Assembly (NCBI GenBank): GCA_030407085.1
Contig: CM059582.1
Coordinates: 51,411,001-51,475,000 of the forward strand
Direction: 5' to 3'
DNA length: 64,000 nt
Origin: Trichopria drosophilae
Lineage: Eukaryota > Arthropoda > Insecta > Hymenoptera > Diapriidae
The notes below the pieces were generated by a model that had not been told where the DNA came from, did no database searches, and was given only the letters and a program-made list of their open reading frames with translations. Position 1 is the first letter of the stretch. Each line of letters starts with the position of its first letter. The position numbers were made by a program, and so were the translations under genes. This document shows, piece by piece, positions 39,386 to 53,400 of the stretch.

Positions 39386-40929
39386 TAAAATTTTTAAACA
39401 ATTTCATTATTAGATATGCAAATGAAAAATTGTTGAATTTTTGGTAAAAATTCTACGAAAAAAAGTGAAAAACAAATGTTTTCCCACTTAAAAACAATGT
39501 TAAATTTCTAACCGCTTGGGGATCTTAAATATGGTGTAGAAAAATTTAACAAACAATTCAGTAAACTTCATATTTTTTTGCAACACATTCCGCATAAAGC
39601 CATTTTCGAATATAAAATTTCATTTCCATACGTTCCATCTTAGGGTATATTATGTACATGATTTATGTTTTAATGCATTGAACTCTCTGCGACGAAAATA
39701 TTTAAAATAACAACTATATTTTAAGCATTTTGAAATAGCTTTATTTCACTTATTGAATATATTCGTAAACATTAAATAATAAACATTTACAAATCATTTG
39801 GAAGCAATAAAATACCATTTCTTCTTGACTGTTGTAAAAAACCATTCAAGAATATTTTATATTACAAATTAGTTGTTATATTCTTCCCGTTTCTACTTAT
39901 TTAGACTTTGCCACTTTGCCATATTTATTTCAGACTCGAAGTAGTAATATGAGAAATATGTTCTTCAAACACTAATACCTGTTTTTGTTTAAGTACGTGT
40001 GATGTATTCGTAGCTTTTGAAAGTAATTAGTAGAAAGTAGGAAGTTTAGTACGGTGGAGTAAAAAAGAATATGCGATTACCCAAAATAGCAAAAAAATTA
40101 TCGACGAGTCTCCGAAATTATTATTAACGTTCATGGTTTACCATTTTAGTATAAATATTATTTAAATGTATTGCTTTATGACGAACCAAGAAGGAAACAT
40201 GCAAGAAATATTTTGTTATTTTTTAAAGCAATTTACTTAAGTCAGAAACTTATTTTCATATGATTCAGAGTTATTTGCAAATTTATGAGAAAAATGTTCA
40301 ATTCTCGTGATGGTGATTAACAAAAAGTTTTATATTACTTTATGATTTTAATTTTAAAAAAATATATTGACAAATAGTTGTACAAATTAGTTTAAAATGA
40401 CTTTAGAAGTGAAACCGTAACAAAATAAAAAAATATTAGTTGCATATTTCCATCTAAGTATACTACAAGGAAATACATTCAGTTCATATTATTATTTAAA
40501 AAAATGCAATAACATATTTACGGTGCGAACCCGATTGTCATCGAAATATATTCTATTGATCAGTTGGAACTGACCATTGAGTGAAAACAACCTTCGTTTG
40601 TAATGAAATACCTTGAATAGAACAATGTACTATATAATTTAAAATTCCCTAGAATAACTCCCTAGCAACTCCCTAGAATAATTAAAAAATTTTAGGATAC
40701 TGACGTTTTATTTTTAGTCTTCTAGTATCATATATTTTTTTAAATGTGTTCAGCTGAATATTACGTATAGTATCGAAAGTAATTGAGCACTATGAACATT
40801 TTTTTAAATGATGAACAATTTAATATCAAACAATAAAAATCCTGATATTTATTTTAAGAATATACAGTATCTTACTTGTAAACTAGTTGGATATTCCTGT
40901 TACACTATAAAATGCACGGTAACATGATA

Positions 40930-41400
40930 TCAATGAGAATTTCGATTATCTCGTAACCGAATTTGACCAGATAGTCTATTGCAAGTGAAATAAAACGAGA
41001 GGAAACAAGGTTTACGCATAAGAACTTTTCCGTTTGAGAACCTCTGAGCGGAAGATGTCCTCCTGAAGACTATCTCGGCCCGGGTCCCGCGGGAAACCTC
41101 TTCCTTCCTACTGTTCCTATCTCGGGACACTCTATAGCCTATTCAGATACCAAGCTCACCCTACTGCTCGGCGTTAGCCAGGATACGAGGGCATCGGGGA
41201 TCCTTCCACAGAGTAAGGGCCACCTTGTGCTATGCGAGAGACTCCTCCAAGGATGAATACGAATACTGTACCATCTACCTTGTCTAACCTATCCCTTCGA
41301 ACGAACAAGACCCACCCATTTTCGAGACAACGTATTTGGCAAGCCTAAATATCTCCAGGCCCGTTACCCACCCGGTTATATCGGACACCAAAGTCCAGAT
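40930..41400. promoter_or_regulatory. GC-rich island with COE site
   Basis: This compact GC-rich block in otherwise AT-rich DNA contains TCCCGCGGGA at 41085. No frame reads like a known protein; a minus-strand frame near 41180-41290 stops quickly and has no clear splice pair. It is the nearest island to the kn zinc-knuckle exon on the 3' side. Confidence 0.45.
41085..41094. promoter_or_regulatory. COE/EBF recognition site TCCCGCGGGA
   Basis: TCCCGCGGGA followed by AA fits the COE core consensus exactly. It lies in the GC-rich island 40930-41400, about 1.9 kb downstream (gene orientation) of the last visible kn exon, probably within the next intron. Confidence 0.55.
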
Positions 41401-41715
41401 GGGCAAATGTAACTCGTTTTTAACGAACTGATTTATATTGTAGTAATATCTATTGTTCTACATTACGATTTATACTATAAATAAATTCTAGAGCAGAATA
41501 TGGTTAATCATTAATCAATAGAAAGTCTTTATCCTCACGAAGATGAACGTTGATACCATATATTGCTAATTTAACGAAATATTTTTATTAAAAGGCTATG
41601 AATATTTTAGTATTAAATTCACCGATTTCCAGTAAATAGTCCAGAATATCAAATACGTCAGTTGTCACCGTATAATAAAATGCAATATTTTGTATTCGTG
41701 TGATGTGATAATCTA

Positions 41716-41843
41716 CACTCCAAATTTGTTGTGAAATTTCAATCCATTGGACTAAATGTTAGTCCGAGTTGACTAAAACTTCATTCATTTGGACTGAAAT
41801 TTCAATCCATTGTACTAAGTTTCAGTCCAACAAATTTACAGTG
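41716..41843. mobile_element. 128-bp palindromic mini-element
   Basis: CACTCCAAATTTGTTG … CAACAAATTTACAGTG are inverted ends, with TA before the left end. The interior repeats GAAATTTCAATCCATTGGACTAA in inverted form. Its length and CACTG-type ends resemble family C but the interior differs. Probably a very small TA-type MITE. Confidence 0.55.
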
Positions 41844-43040
41844 AAAGCAAGAGGTAGAAATTTTGATTATGTTGCAGACTAATATTTTAGTAAACTATCA
41901 GTAAACTCTTAAAATAGTACACTCGACTCCTCTTGTCACAAACGAAATCCATTTGCGTCAAGTAAAATAAACTTTTTGATCATATAACAAGAAGATTTCC
42001 ACTTGCGGAAAGAGGACGTTTCAAAAGTGTACCGTTAATTTGTTTTTCTGTGGATTATAAGAAAATATGGCTATAAGACTGTTTAAATTTAATTCCAATA
42101 AAGTAAAACTGGAATTAATTGAAACTGGAGTTAATTTTCAGTATATGGGAGATAATCATAGTCCTTAGGAGTACATAATCTACTCATACAATAGGGGGCG
42201 ATATTAATGGTTGATCGTATACATAGGATTCAAAATAAAGGATTCAACAAATTTTGTTATTGTTCGCAAGAATCAGCAAATTGCTCCAATCGTTTTAGAC
42301 TGCAATTATTAAAAGAGAAATTATCCTATTTAGCATAGCTGAATTAAAACATTCAAGTTACGTTTTAGATGACATGTCGGTACTGCTAGTATTTTGTTAC
42401 CTAATTTTATATGTTTATTTAAGTATAATTTATGAATTTCGAGTTGCCTACAACAAGAAATGAAAACAAAAAATATTTCTCCAAAATCAATTTCTTAACA
42501 GTAAATTTCCTTACGAACATAGGGTCATTACTTATTATATATGTACAGACTATTATTAATTGCTAAATAAAATAATAATCGGTAAATATGAAATAGTCGT
42601 GATGTGCAAAAAAGAATTTAAATTATTCAGCAGATAAATTACATTTTAATCCAGTTGTTGAAAATTAAAATTTTTTGTATGTAAATTTGAAAAAGAAGAT
42701 AAAAAGTACTTAATGTACCAAAACAAAAGTAACTTAATAATTATTTCGTTTTTATATCCACTTAAGAATATAATTAAAGTTTTATTACAACAATTTAATT
42801 TAAAAAATCTCCTATAAATGAAAAAAAAAATTAAATGTAGCTTATATACAAAAAAATCGTAATCAAATAAAGCAAATAATTATTTGTAATAATAGAGCAA
42901 AAACTGCACACGAGATAAGTCTGAATAACGTACATGTTACATTTGTAAACTCTGAATTAAAATACCAACAAAGTAAACACAATTATTTAAGAAGCTAATA
43001 ACAAGATTAAATACACGCTTAATATTTGAATATCAACTCA

Positions 43041-44383
<1,343 letters not shown>

Positions 44384-46090
44384 TTATAAAAGAAAACAAC
44401 TTTTAATAGAATTTGTATTTAATGGCAAGATTAAGATTTATATTTGAAGGAAAAAATATTGTGACTTTATTAGACTTCAATTCAAAATTATTTACTATTT
44501 TTGGCAATCAAATATTTGATTACAAACAAGAAATGAAAATAAAATATTTTTTTAGCAGAAATAAAAAGTATACAAAATGGATCCTAGTGTAAAGTGTAAT
44601 TATTTTTGTCAGATTATAAACTAATTATTTGGGATATATTTTTTATTTACAAATTTAAATATTAATTTTAGTATGTAGTATTAAATTATTAATAAATGGA
44701 CTTAATAGAAAATTGTTGCTTGACGCGTCCTCTATACAAAAATATAAAGTTTAAATTTTTAATAATAGATTCGTAACGAACCGGTTATTATTCTGAATAC
44801 TGTTGGAACTAATTAGTTAAAAATTGAAACTCATTGAAAATGACAAAAGCCAATAGTAAACTGTCAATGATTTTTATTCTCACTTTCGAAATTAATACAT
44901 CAATTAATAATTACACACTTATTTAAATGATTGCATTTGAATGTATACAAATACGTAGTTTGTAAGGAAGCATTGTTAATAAGGCTTGAACAACATTTTT
45001 TGTTAATTATTAGGGTTATTACATGAATTATTCAGACCGATAAGTACATTTTTTAAAATTTCTTGCAAAATTTTGTTTATTTCGATATTTCTATAACTAA
45101 AATAATGTCACTAATAGTATTATATATGTATAATCGCTTATGTTAGAATCTTATTGGGTACTGCAAATTTTAATTTCAACACGAAAAAAATAGTTTGAAA
45201 GCCCAGCCGAGGAGGGGTCTGCATTAGAAATTAAATTGCATTGACGCGACAAATATTTATAAATGATCAGACCCCAGCAATTTTGAAATTGCAATATTTT
45301 CAGAATGCCTGAGTAACAAACTAAATTTTAGATGCACTCTCTAAAAATCCTTAAATTGAAATTCACTTAAATTAATATTCATTTATAACATACATTGGAT
45401 TATAGCCTATAGCCAATTTCGATATAGTCATACTTAAACCATAGTAGAAATTAAATGACATTAAAGCTTGTAATATATTATTAGTAGGTCGAACTAATGT
45501 AATTATAGATCACATCTATCGGTCAGAATAAAAATTACAATGTCGTTTTACGATAATTTTTATTGAAACGGCAAATATCATTCTAGCAACTTCTGAATTT
45601 GAACGGAATCTCACTCCCTTTCTTTGGGTATAAATTCCAAGATTTATTGACATATGAGTACTTATAAGTAGACGGAAAAAAGAAATAGTTGACTTTACTA
45701 TTTAAATAGTAGAATTGACTACCTAATTTGTCGAGGTCACTGCTTTGATAGTCAAATTAACTAAAAACGATGACTGTGTCTTATCGTACTATCTTGTTAG
45801 TGGTTCCAATTATTTCTTTATTTCCATGTACAATACAGAAGAACAACTTTTTAATTCCGTATTATATAATAACTTATTTTTCATTGCTACGCTAGATCTT
45901 ACAATATTAAGACCATTGGTGGATGGGTGTTGTTTCAGGAATGTGGAGGATAAATCTCTGTGCAACATTTATTCATCCGCAGCAAATGATTTTTTTTGTA
46001 TCTAATAACTTAAATATATTTGTTTATATCCCTCAAGTACATGGTAATATACACTTTCTTGATTAAAAATAGTAACCCATACAACACAAT

Positions 46091-46185
46091 CCGTCCAGGA
46101 ATGTTCTGGAGAGCTCCTGAGGGCGTCCAAATGACACTTCTGGTCTTCTGGAGATCTTCAGGAGCTCCTGAGGACATCCTGGTAC
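46091..46185. repeat. short imperfect repeat of TTCTGGAG…AGCTCCTGAGG units
   Basis: TTCTGGAGAGCTCCTGAGGGCGTCC is followed by TTCTGGAGATCTTCAGGAGCTCCTGAGGACATCC. Both units can fold on themselves (GGAGCTCC, CCAGGA/TCCTGG). A looser relative (CTGGAGTAGCTCCTGCGG…GTCC) occurs near 10330-10410. Probably a dispersed repeat; function unknown. Confidence 0.45.
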
Positions 46186-46509
46186 GAGTTTGTCTTTTAT
46201 GGGAATAACATTGATAATTAAGCCATTATGTATTGTTTTCATTATTTAATTTTGATATATTTTATAGACACCTTTATTGTAAATGATATGTTATCATTTA
46301 CTGCATTCGTCTCTAAACTCTTACTTCTGGAATGCAGATCATAACCGGAATTAGTAATACATATGTTTGGAAAATTCAGTTACCCGATAGAACAAATTAT
46401 ATATAATTGATGATATATAAAATATAAAATAGTTTCATGACAAGTAAACGAATGTGGTAAAATGCAAATACAAGAACGAACGGAGTGTGAGTTTTGAATA
46501 GCATTTGTC

Positions 46510-46923
46510 TTAAATAATAGCGTTAGGTGAAGCATTTGGAGTTCGTTGGGCGCCAAATACTCCGAAAGTGTGAATCTCATTGAGAAGCGATTTAACAAGG
46601 GTTTCACTTTGGTCGAAAGGTAATTTAGTGCCTGGAGGAACGGACAATGCCGGCAAGAGCTCAAAATCTGAACGCTTATACCGAGGGTCCCAACCCGCAA
46701 GAGCTGTACCCGCGTAAGCCGTGGGCGGCGAAAGCAAATCCGCTAAGCTTCCTTCAAAACCTCCTGATTGATTTTTATTTAATGACAACACGTTGTTCCT
46801 GAGTGTACATCTATTTATGACCGGGGATCTTGGCGTTGAGCTTAACTGCGGACTAATAAAGCCTGTCGAGGGGCCAGCGGATTCGCTTTGATCTTGAACG
46901 CGTTGTCGATGAAGCCTTTGCAA
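46510..46923 (-). CDS. unassigned protein-like open frame inside kn intron
   Basis: This minus-strand frame of about 137 codons ends at TAA. It has no ATG at its upstream end (it opens after a TAA; first in-frame alternative codon TTG). An AATCAG acceptor-like site lies just upstream, so it could be a terminal exon. Composition is unlike the chance frames around it: Ser/Pro/Thr-rich N-terminal half (FISPQLSSTPRSPVINR), then a more structured half with GSLADLLSPPTAYAGTALAG, DPRYKRSDFELLPAL and ETLVKSLLNEIHTFGVFG. The stretch is clearly more GC-rich than its flanks. I do not recognise the family. Options are the last exon of a nested gene, an alternative kn exon, or a relic of a retrocopy or mobile-element ORF. 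Confidence 0.4.
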   Translation of the reverse strand: MQRLHRQRVQDQSESAGPSTGFISPQLSSTPRSPVINRCTLRNNVLSLNKNQSGGFEGSLADLLSPPTAYAGTALAGWDPRYKRSDFELLPALSVPPGTKLPFDQSETLVKSLLNEIHTFGVFGAQRTPNASPNAII

Positions 46924-49524
46924 TACTGATTACATTTTATATAATACGTTATGTCTAAACTATTCATGAACACGAGAAGATGATTGAATTGCAAGCTAAA
47001 GTGTTTTTTGATGCAACAACAATTACTATGACCGGAAAAACTTTTTCGATATTTAAACAAATTAATTTTTTTCTATAATTAATTTTTACTTTTGAAATTA
47101 TGGTTATTAATTATTATATGAAACTACTTTTTTCTTTAATCTATTAAAGACGGGAATAACATTTGTGATATTTTCATTTCAGGAGTTGACAAAATTTGAA
47201 AGATACACACAATTTCGAAGTCGCTCCTCAGCTATCAAAACTTATAATATGGAGCAAAGTAGATATAAATTTTCAAAAAAATGTGAAAAATTTGCAATAA
47301 ATGAAATGGAGTAAAAAATTTTTTATTAGAATACAAATATTTTATCTATCTTTGTCCATAGTTATAATAAAGTGACATAATGGTTCAAAAAAAATTGTTA
47401 AATTCTTTCAAATCTTTTTTTCAATTTGGAGCCATAGTGAAATCCCCATTGGTTGAAACTAATGTTTGACCTCAGAGTTAATTTTCCAACGCTGTCGTTG
47501 CTAAAGTCATTGTTTAAATAAACGCAATACTCTTCAGAGTTAATGGTTTAAGGAAGGAAACTAGACCTTATTTTTTGAAGTAAAATGTTATTAACCTTAT
47601 CAATAATGATAAAACGCATGAAATTATAAATAACTCATGACTTATTAAACTTTAATTTTATGTAATTATAATAATGTCTAATAACAACGGCTAGTTATGT
47701 CATCTACATTTTTGTCATCTTATTACTGAACCATTATTATCGTAGATTTATTATATAAAAGTTCAATTTATAAACAACAAAACAATATATAATACAGGAT
47801 AATACGAAAATGAATTCAACGAAATATATCCATTAAAGCGTGCCCTTTCCAAATAAAGATATTCATCGCGATTAGCATCGACAGTAAACTTCCAAATTCT
47901 GTCCAAGGTTCGAATAGGTAGATTACTGAGCACCTACGAGTCAATAAAAGGACCTTCTCTTCCGTGTGCCTAAGCTATTCGAGCTTCCTTAATGGTAAAA
48001 AGTCATGCAAACTTATTCGTTATGTTAGTAATTAACATAAGTGTTGGTCACATACAGCTTAACCTACGTTGAAGATAAAAATGTTGTTTCTTTAAAAGTA
48101 TAAACGGCCAATTACCCAACGTAGATTATCTGCTTAATATTATTAATAGGTGTAATAGGTGTTAGCTCCTATCTGATTTCCTAGGATCATTTATCTTTTC
48201 CTCGAAAATTCCACGGTAGAGAAGCAGGTCATATGTTCATTTTGGAAATCCCTCGCTAAATGTATTTGATGTTAATTGTTGAAATAAATTATAAATACAT
48301 CATTTATGCCTAATTAAATTAGGAGTTTTTAAAAAGTTATTTGCAACTATTTTTCAATTTTATCATCGGAATGTAATGAAGATATTAAAATTTAGATTTC
48401 TTACTTACTTGCTCATAATTATTTAATTCAAAATTACAGTCAATAATCGATAGCACGTGCGTGCAATGCTCAGAACTTTATGTATGTCCAAATCTATTTA
48501 CACATCAATTACGGGTATGTATTTACTTTGAAATTGAAAAAAATTACTCGATGGCGGGAACTTTTCGATGTCACGTCAATAAGCGATGCAGTCAGCGATT
48601 GTTTATACGATATCAATAATGTATTATCTGAAGTCGTTTCTATGGTCACTTGACGAAAAATAATGGGATTTCACTTGCGAATATAACAATTTCTGACTGC
48701 ATAAGTTCAGAGAAAACTCAAATTACTAACATGATATAATATTTGCTTAGGGACTTTTGCACCGACATTATTGCTTATTTGCTTCACTGGAGGTAATTGG
48801 TAGTCATTATCTTCACACCGTGTGGAACTAGTGCACGCGTTAGTATAGTCAGTAATAGTTTCAGTTTTTGATTTTATACTGAAAGTTTTAGAATATTCTA
48901 AATACTAGATATATTTATTAAACGATTATTACAAACAGAAAACGATGAACAATTTCAAATGATATAAGAATTAAAAACCTGTCTCTGAACATCCTAAGTC
49001 ATAGTTCAAACACTCCAAAGAATTACGTTACATCAAGGTCTAGCTAGACTGAATATGATGAGCAGAGACTTTAAGGGTGAGCACCAGGAAACCTGAATGA
49101 ATAACTCCAGAAAATGATTGGTATGATCAACAAACGTTTAAAAACAAACACGACTATAATTCCATAGGACTCCAAGGTTGAAGACCTTGGCATTATCTAA
49201 CCAACACGATCGTCTGAAAGTTTGCCAATCATCTTGGGATCTTGGTGTGAAACAAGTGATATCACCAAAATGAGATGATCCTCAGCGGACCTTGGGTGGA
49301 ATAACGACGGACCGTAGCAAGGACGTCATCGTCCTCTAACCTCTTCCGTTGACTAAACGATAGTTACGCGACAGGATAAAAGCTACCTGTAAGGGTGGAA
49401 GTAGCGACGTCAGACGATGTGTCCTCGGGGTGCAACCAGTCAACGCCGGTCCCGCGGGGGCCCTCCTTCGCATTCGCCAGGTCCCACTAGGAAGCGGGGA
49501 CTTCGGTTACGACCCACCACCCAA

Positions 49525-49536
49525 TTCCCACGGGAA
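49525..49536. promoter_or_regulatory. COE/EBF recognition palindrome ATTCCCACGGGAAT
   Basis: The 16-bp perfect palindrome-with-spacer AATTCCCACGGGAATT (49523-49538) matches the established COE/EBF consensus ATTCCCNNGGGAAT at every fixed position. It lies in a GC-richer island inside the 18.5-kb kn intron. Binding by the encoded factor is inferred, not shown. Confidence 0.7.
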
Positions 49537-50424
49537 TTACTCGCTAAGGACTAATAGCGAGACGGCTCGAGACCGTTCCTTGAACGCGACTCGAGCTCGA
49601 TCTTGAGGAACTCCAAGACCTGGCAAAAAATTAGCCAGATGTAATAATGATCCATCAGGAATGCGTTTTCTCTATGGATTCTCTTGATACACGTACGTAG
49701 CCGCGGTAAAACCCCCACCGCAGTCTCCGGCGAATGTCGCGAATCTTGGAAGAACTCCCGAGTTCCGATCGAATCCGGTTCGCGATCTTTTTTATCGCCG
49801 GGCGAGGACTGTGGCGTTTTTAGTTCGTTATGTTTGCTGAGCTCATAACTGGTTTCAATTATCGATATTCCTCGCTAAATCATCTCGCCCGATGAACGAT
49901 ATCGCGGACTTGGCCGATTTTGCATCGAACTTGCCGAAGGGGGACCCTTAAGTCACAGTTGGGGTTTGTGCATTAGTCGCGTAATTGCGCACTGCGTTGG
50001 TTATGAATGGAATAAAAATACAAAGCTATAAAACGAAATGGTTGTCACAAATGATTCGACGAAGTCGTCGAAAGAAGAAGAATAGATGGACTACTAAGGC
50101 AAAAAGACTGAATACAAGGTGCGTTCATAATGCATGATAAATATTTTCGTTTTATCGCAATACATTCCGACAAAAAGAAGAAAAGAGGACAAAAGAAAAG
50201 GGAGACGACGAGAATCGAGATCGGATTGAATAACGAAGAGCTTCGCGAGAAACAGAAAGAGAGTATTGGCAATAAAAGGGATCTATCGACTTTCGCGCGC
50301 ACGAATTGAGGAAGGAAGCTGGAGCAACTGTTAGTGGGTGAAGTGTGTAGGCGGGCGAAGATAAATTCGAAGATAGTCATTCAAATCTGCCTGTAATGAT
50401 TTCCATCCCAAATCGATTTCTAAG

Positions 50425-50434
50425 TCCCCTGGGA
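50425..50434. promoter_or_regulatory. COE/EBF recognition site TCCCCTGGGA
   Basis: TCCCCTGGGA, followed by AT, fits TCCCNNGGGA exactly. It is 0.9 kb from the perfect site at 49525, in the same island. Another site, TCCCGCGGGG at about 49451-49460, differs at one position, so the island may carry a cluster. Confidence 0.55.
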
Positions 50435-53400
50435 ATCCTCGGGCATCGCCCGGGTCGGATCGCGTGATCCCCCGCCCGGGTACGCACACGTACACTAGGA
50501 TATGCATACATTGTTCTATATCCCCTTAGTTTTATAAGGGAAAACTGCAGTCCACCGAGGGGAGGTCTCGTTCTCTCTTATCTCGTCGGGATTAACTTAT
50601 CTCGGGCTTATTATTTCCTTAATCTATGGTTAAATACTCATATTTTAGTATTAGCTCGAGCAAAGCCTTGTTTCGATATGCGATTCGACGTGCCGTGCGC
50701 AACCCAGATTCCTCCAGTTGATAACCACTGCGACGCATTGTGTACGACATAGTTTTTGTTCTCCGAGAAGCGGGTGAACTTTTGTATAATTATCGATTTC
50801 TGATGATAAGATGCTTATGGGTAGATACTACATATTTGGGGTGTACGCGACATTTTAAATATGAGGTGAATAATAGACGCGATATTCGCGAAGGATATCT
50901 GTTTTACGTGATAAAAGACATACCCTGGAATTCGAATGTCTATGTACGGAGATGCAGGGGATGAAATCGTATTTTAAAAATGTCGATAAGCAATGAATGA
51001 TGATGATTAAACAACAATTTTCTTGGTGAATGCGCGAGGTGAATGTATAACAAATGGGATTTCATGCATCTTACACGAAAACTAGTTCAATGATCTTAAA
51101 CATTCACTACTACAAAACGATTTAAGAATTATGGGAAACCTATCGGTAAATACTGGATGAAATGTTAATTCTCTAAAGAAGTCAGATCTACTATTATTTT
51201 ATGATAGGATTTCTGGCAAACTTTCGACATTTAAAGAGGATTACTCATCTAAACCTTTTAAGCGTCCCTAACCTATCAATTTAGTGAACTAGAGAGCATC
51301 AGTTTTTGGAGGCTATCGAGTATTTTCGACTAGTTTATTATACACGACTGCATGAAAGGTTAGTATGCATAAGTTAACTACAGAAGATCACATAGACAAT
51401 GATTTGAGAATTCATTAAACGAAACATTAGCACCCGTTGATGGATGTGAGTTACGGCAGTTACTTCTAGGTGGCGTCAAAATGTACGCGCTTTAGTTGCA
51501 AGTGGTTACTACGGAATTCATGTTTTTTATGCTGTTTACTACTTGTATGTATTACTCAATTTACTGTGAATGTTCAAAATTTTAGATCGAACAATTTCGA
51601 ACCTCATTTTTGTCTTCTTTGGTGATTTGTACAAAATATAAACCGTTTTGATTTACATTCCCTATTGAAATATGTAAAAGTTTCTATCAAAGTTGAAAAT
51701 CGCATTGACCCTTACGGAAAAAATACTGTGGCAATCGAACCAGCAGGATTAAAAATTAATGCGAGGGGCTTCTGAAGAGTTTTAAATATGATTCTAATAT
51801 ACAGATATCATCAAAAATAAGTAAACCAGTTCTAAGCAGATCGGTCCCACAAAGCTATAAAATACATATTCATTGCTAATATTACTTTTGATTAGAATTA
51901 TTAAAGCATTTTACCCAATTCTAGCATGTTTATTTATTACAAACAACAAACAGCTGAATAAAGTACAGACATTCACGAATCGAAGGAGCAAAATTACAGA
52001 ACGTAACTCGAGAACAGTGTACGAAATCACAGCATTTAGTCGTACAAAGTACGGAAATTGAAGGAAAGTTAAGAGTTTCGATTCCTGTACGTGGCACTTT
52101 AGCCAATTATCGGGAATTTATTACCAAGCACCTAATTCAAGCGGCGCTTCTTAGCCGCGATATTGCAACGCCGCGCTTACCAAATCAGGCGAAATCGCAG
52201 GATTTACATGCTGTTATGAACTCAGGTTCCAATCGTAAAATTCGGATTTGCACCAAAGAAACGGGATCCCATGTTTGTGTCTGAATACTGGTCGACTCGA
52301 GAACGTATCTTTGTAATGTATACAGTCGATTGCCATCATGACCGTTTGTAAGAACACAATGCGACGTTCGTGATCGGCGTTGACATCAGTTTCATTGTCA
52401 AGACAGTTGTACGGAGAAGCATGTCAACGGAAGATTTAATGAATTTAATATATTCTTTTAGTATGTCGTTTTGAATCAATTAAATCTTAGTATTCAATGT
52501 AGTATTACTTCTGTTACCGCTGGATGTCATCGAAATGAATAGACCAATATTTCACATCCACTAGAGAAATTCTATTTCCCAATTTTTTTTTATAATGAAG
52601 CTAGATTGTCAATAACCAACTAATATACACATTTCTACTATTGTAGATTTTTAAAGTAATAAAATTCTTAATAAAAATTGTTAGGGATTTGGAATTGTTT
52701 ATTTATCTCAAATAAATGAGACTGGATTCTTAAGTTAGACGCGGTAAAGTAGTATTTCCCCAAATAATGTTATTAATACAAAAGGAGACATTATGTGACT
52801 AATTACGGTAATTAATTTTTTTCCACGTAAACAGAAGAATTTTCCGGTTTGCTCGAATGCAACTTGCATAACAGTATGAACGCAATACATTGACAGATTT
52901 CTCCTTGCACACCAATCACGCGCTTGACAAATCCTCGAGTGATTTCCTGGCGTCGGCAGTCACAAGCCTCTCTTCTTTGACGTATAACTTTTTCTCGCTT
53001 TGTAGCGAATAAACAAGCGTTTAATTAAAGCACAAATTGCAGCATTCTCATTTTCGATTCTCGTATTCACGTGGGTTTACGTGTAATCTTTCGTTTCGAA
53101 AATTGTACACGTAATGATGCTGCAATGGGACAAATCCTCTCAAAAAGTAATTCTGTTTTAGCCTCAAAAGAAGAGTTACACTGAAAACGTTTTCTGACGT
53201 TAGACTCGATTATTTGGAAAACTTATATTAACATGAAAATAATGTAAAAAATAGGAATAAAATAGTTTTAAAAATCAACCATTAGAAATAGTTTTTTTTT
53301 TCTAAAAAAGAAACTGCAAATTAAGTAATAAGTACAAGGCTCCGACTAAAGTAAGAGCCGATTAATAAAAGGAATGGATCGCGGATCTTGGACCGGCCTC

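Larger units (their letters stand above)
49300..50720. promoter_or_regulatory. GC-richer intronic island, candidate kn enhancer
   Basis: Base composition rises sharply against the AT-rich intron. The island holds two perfect COE palindromes, a one-mismatch COE site, TTATCTCG repeats (GATA-type cores, about 50578-50605) and a purine-rich tract at about 50165-50270 with GAGAG runs. The open frames here have no protein-like composition. I read it as a cis-regulatory module. An unannotated promoter or non-coding transcript is possible. Confidence 0.5.

Noticed and set aside
41180..41300. Possible minus-strand exon in the GC-rich island
   Set aside because: The frame stops soon, has no clear acceptor and donor pair, and does not match the expected next COE residues.
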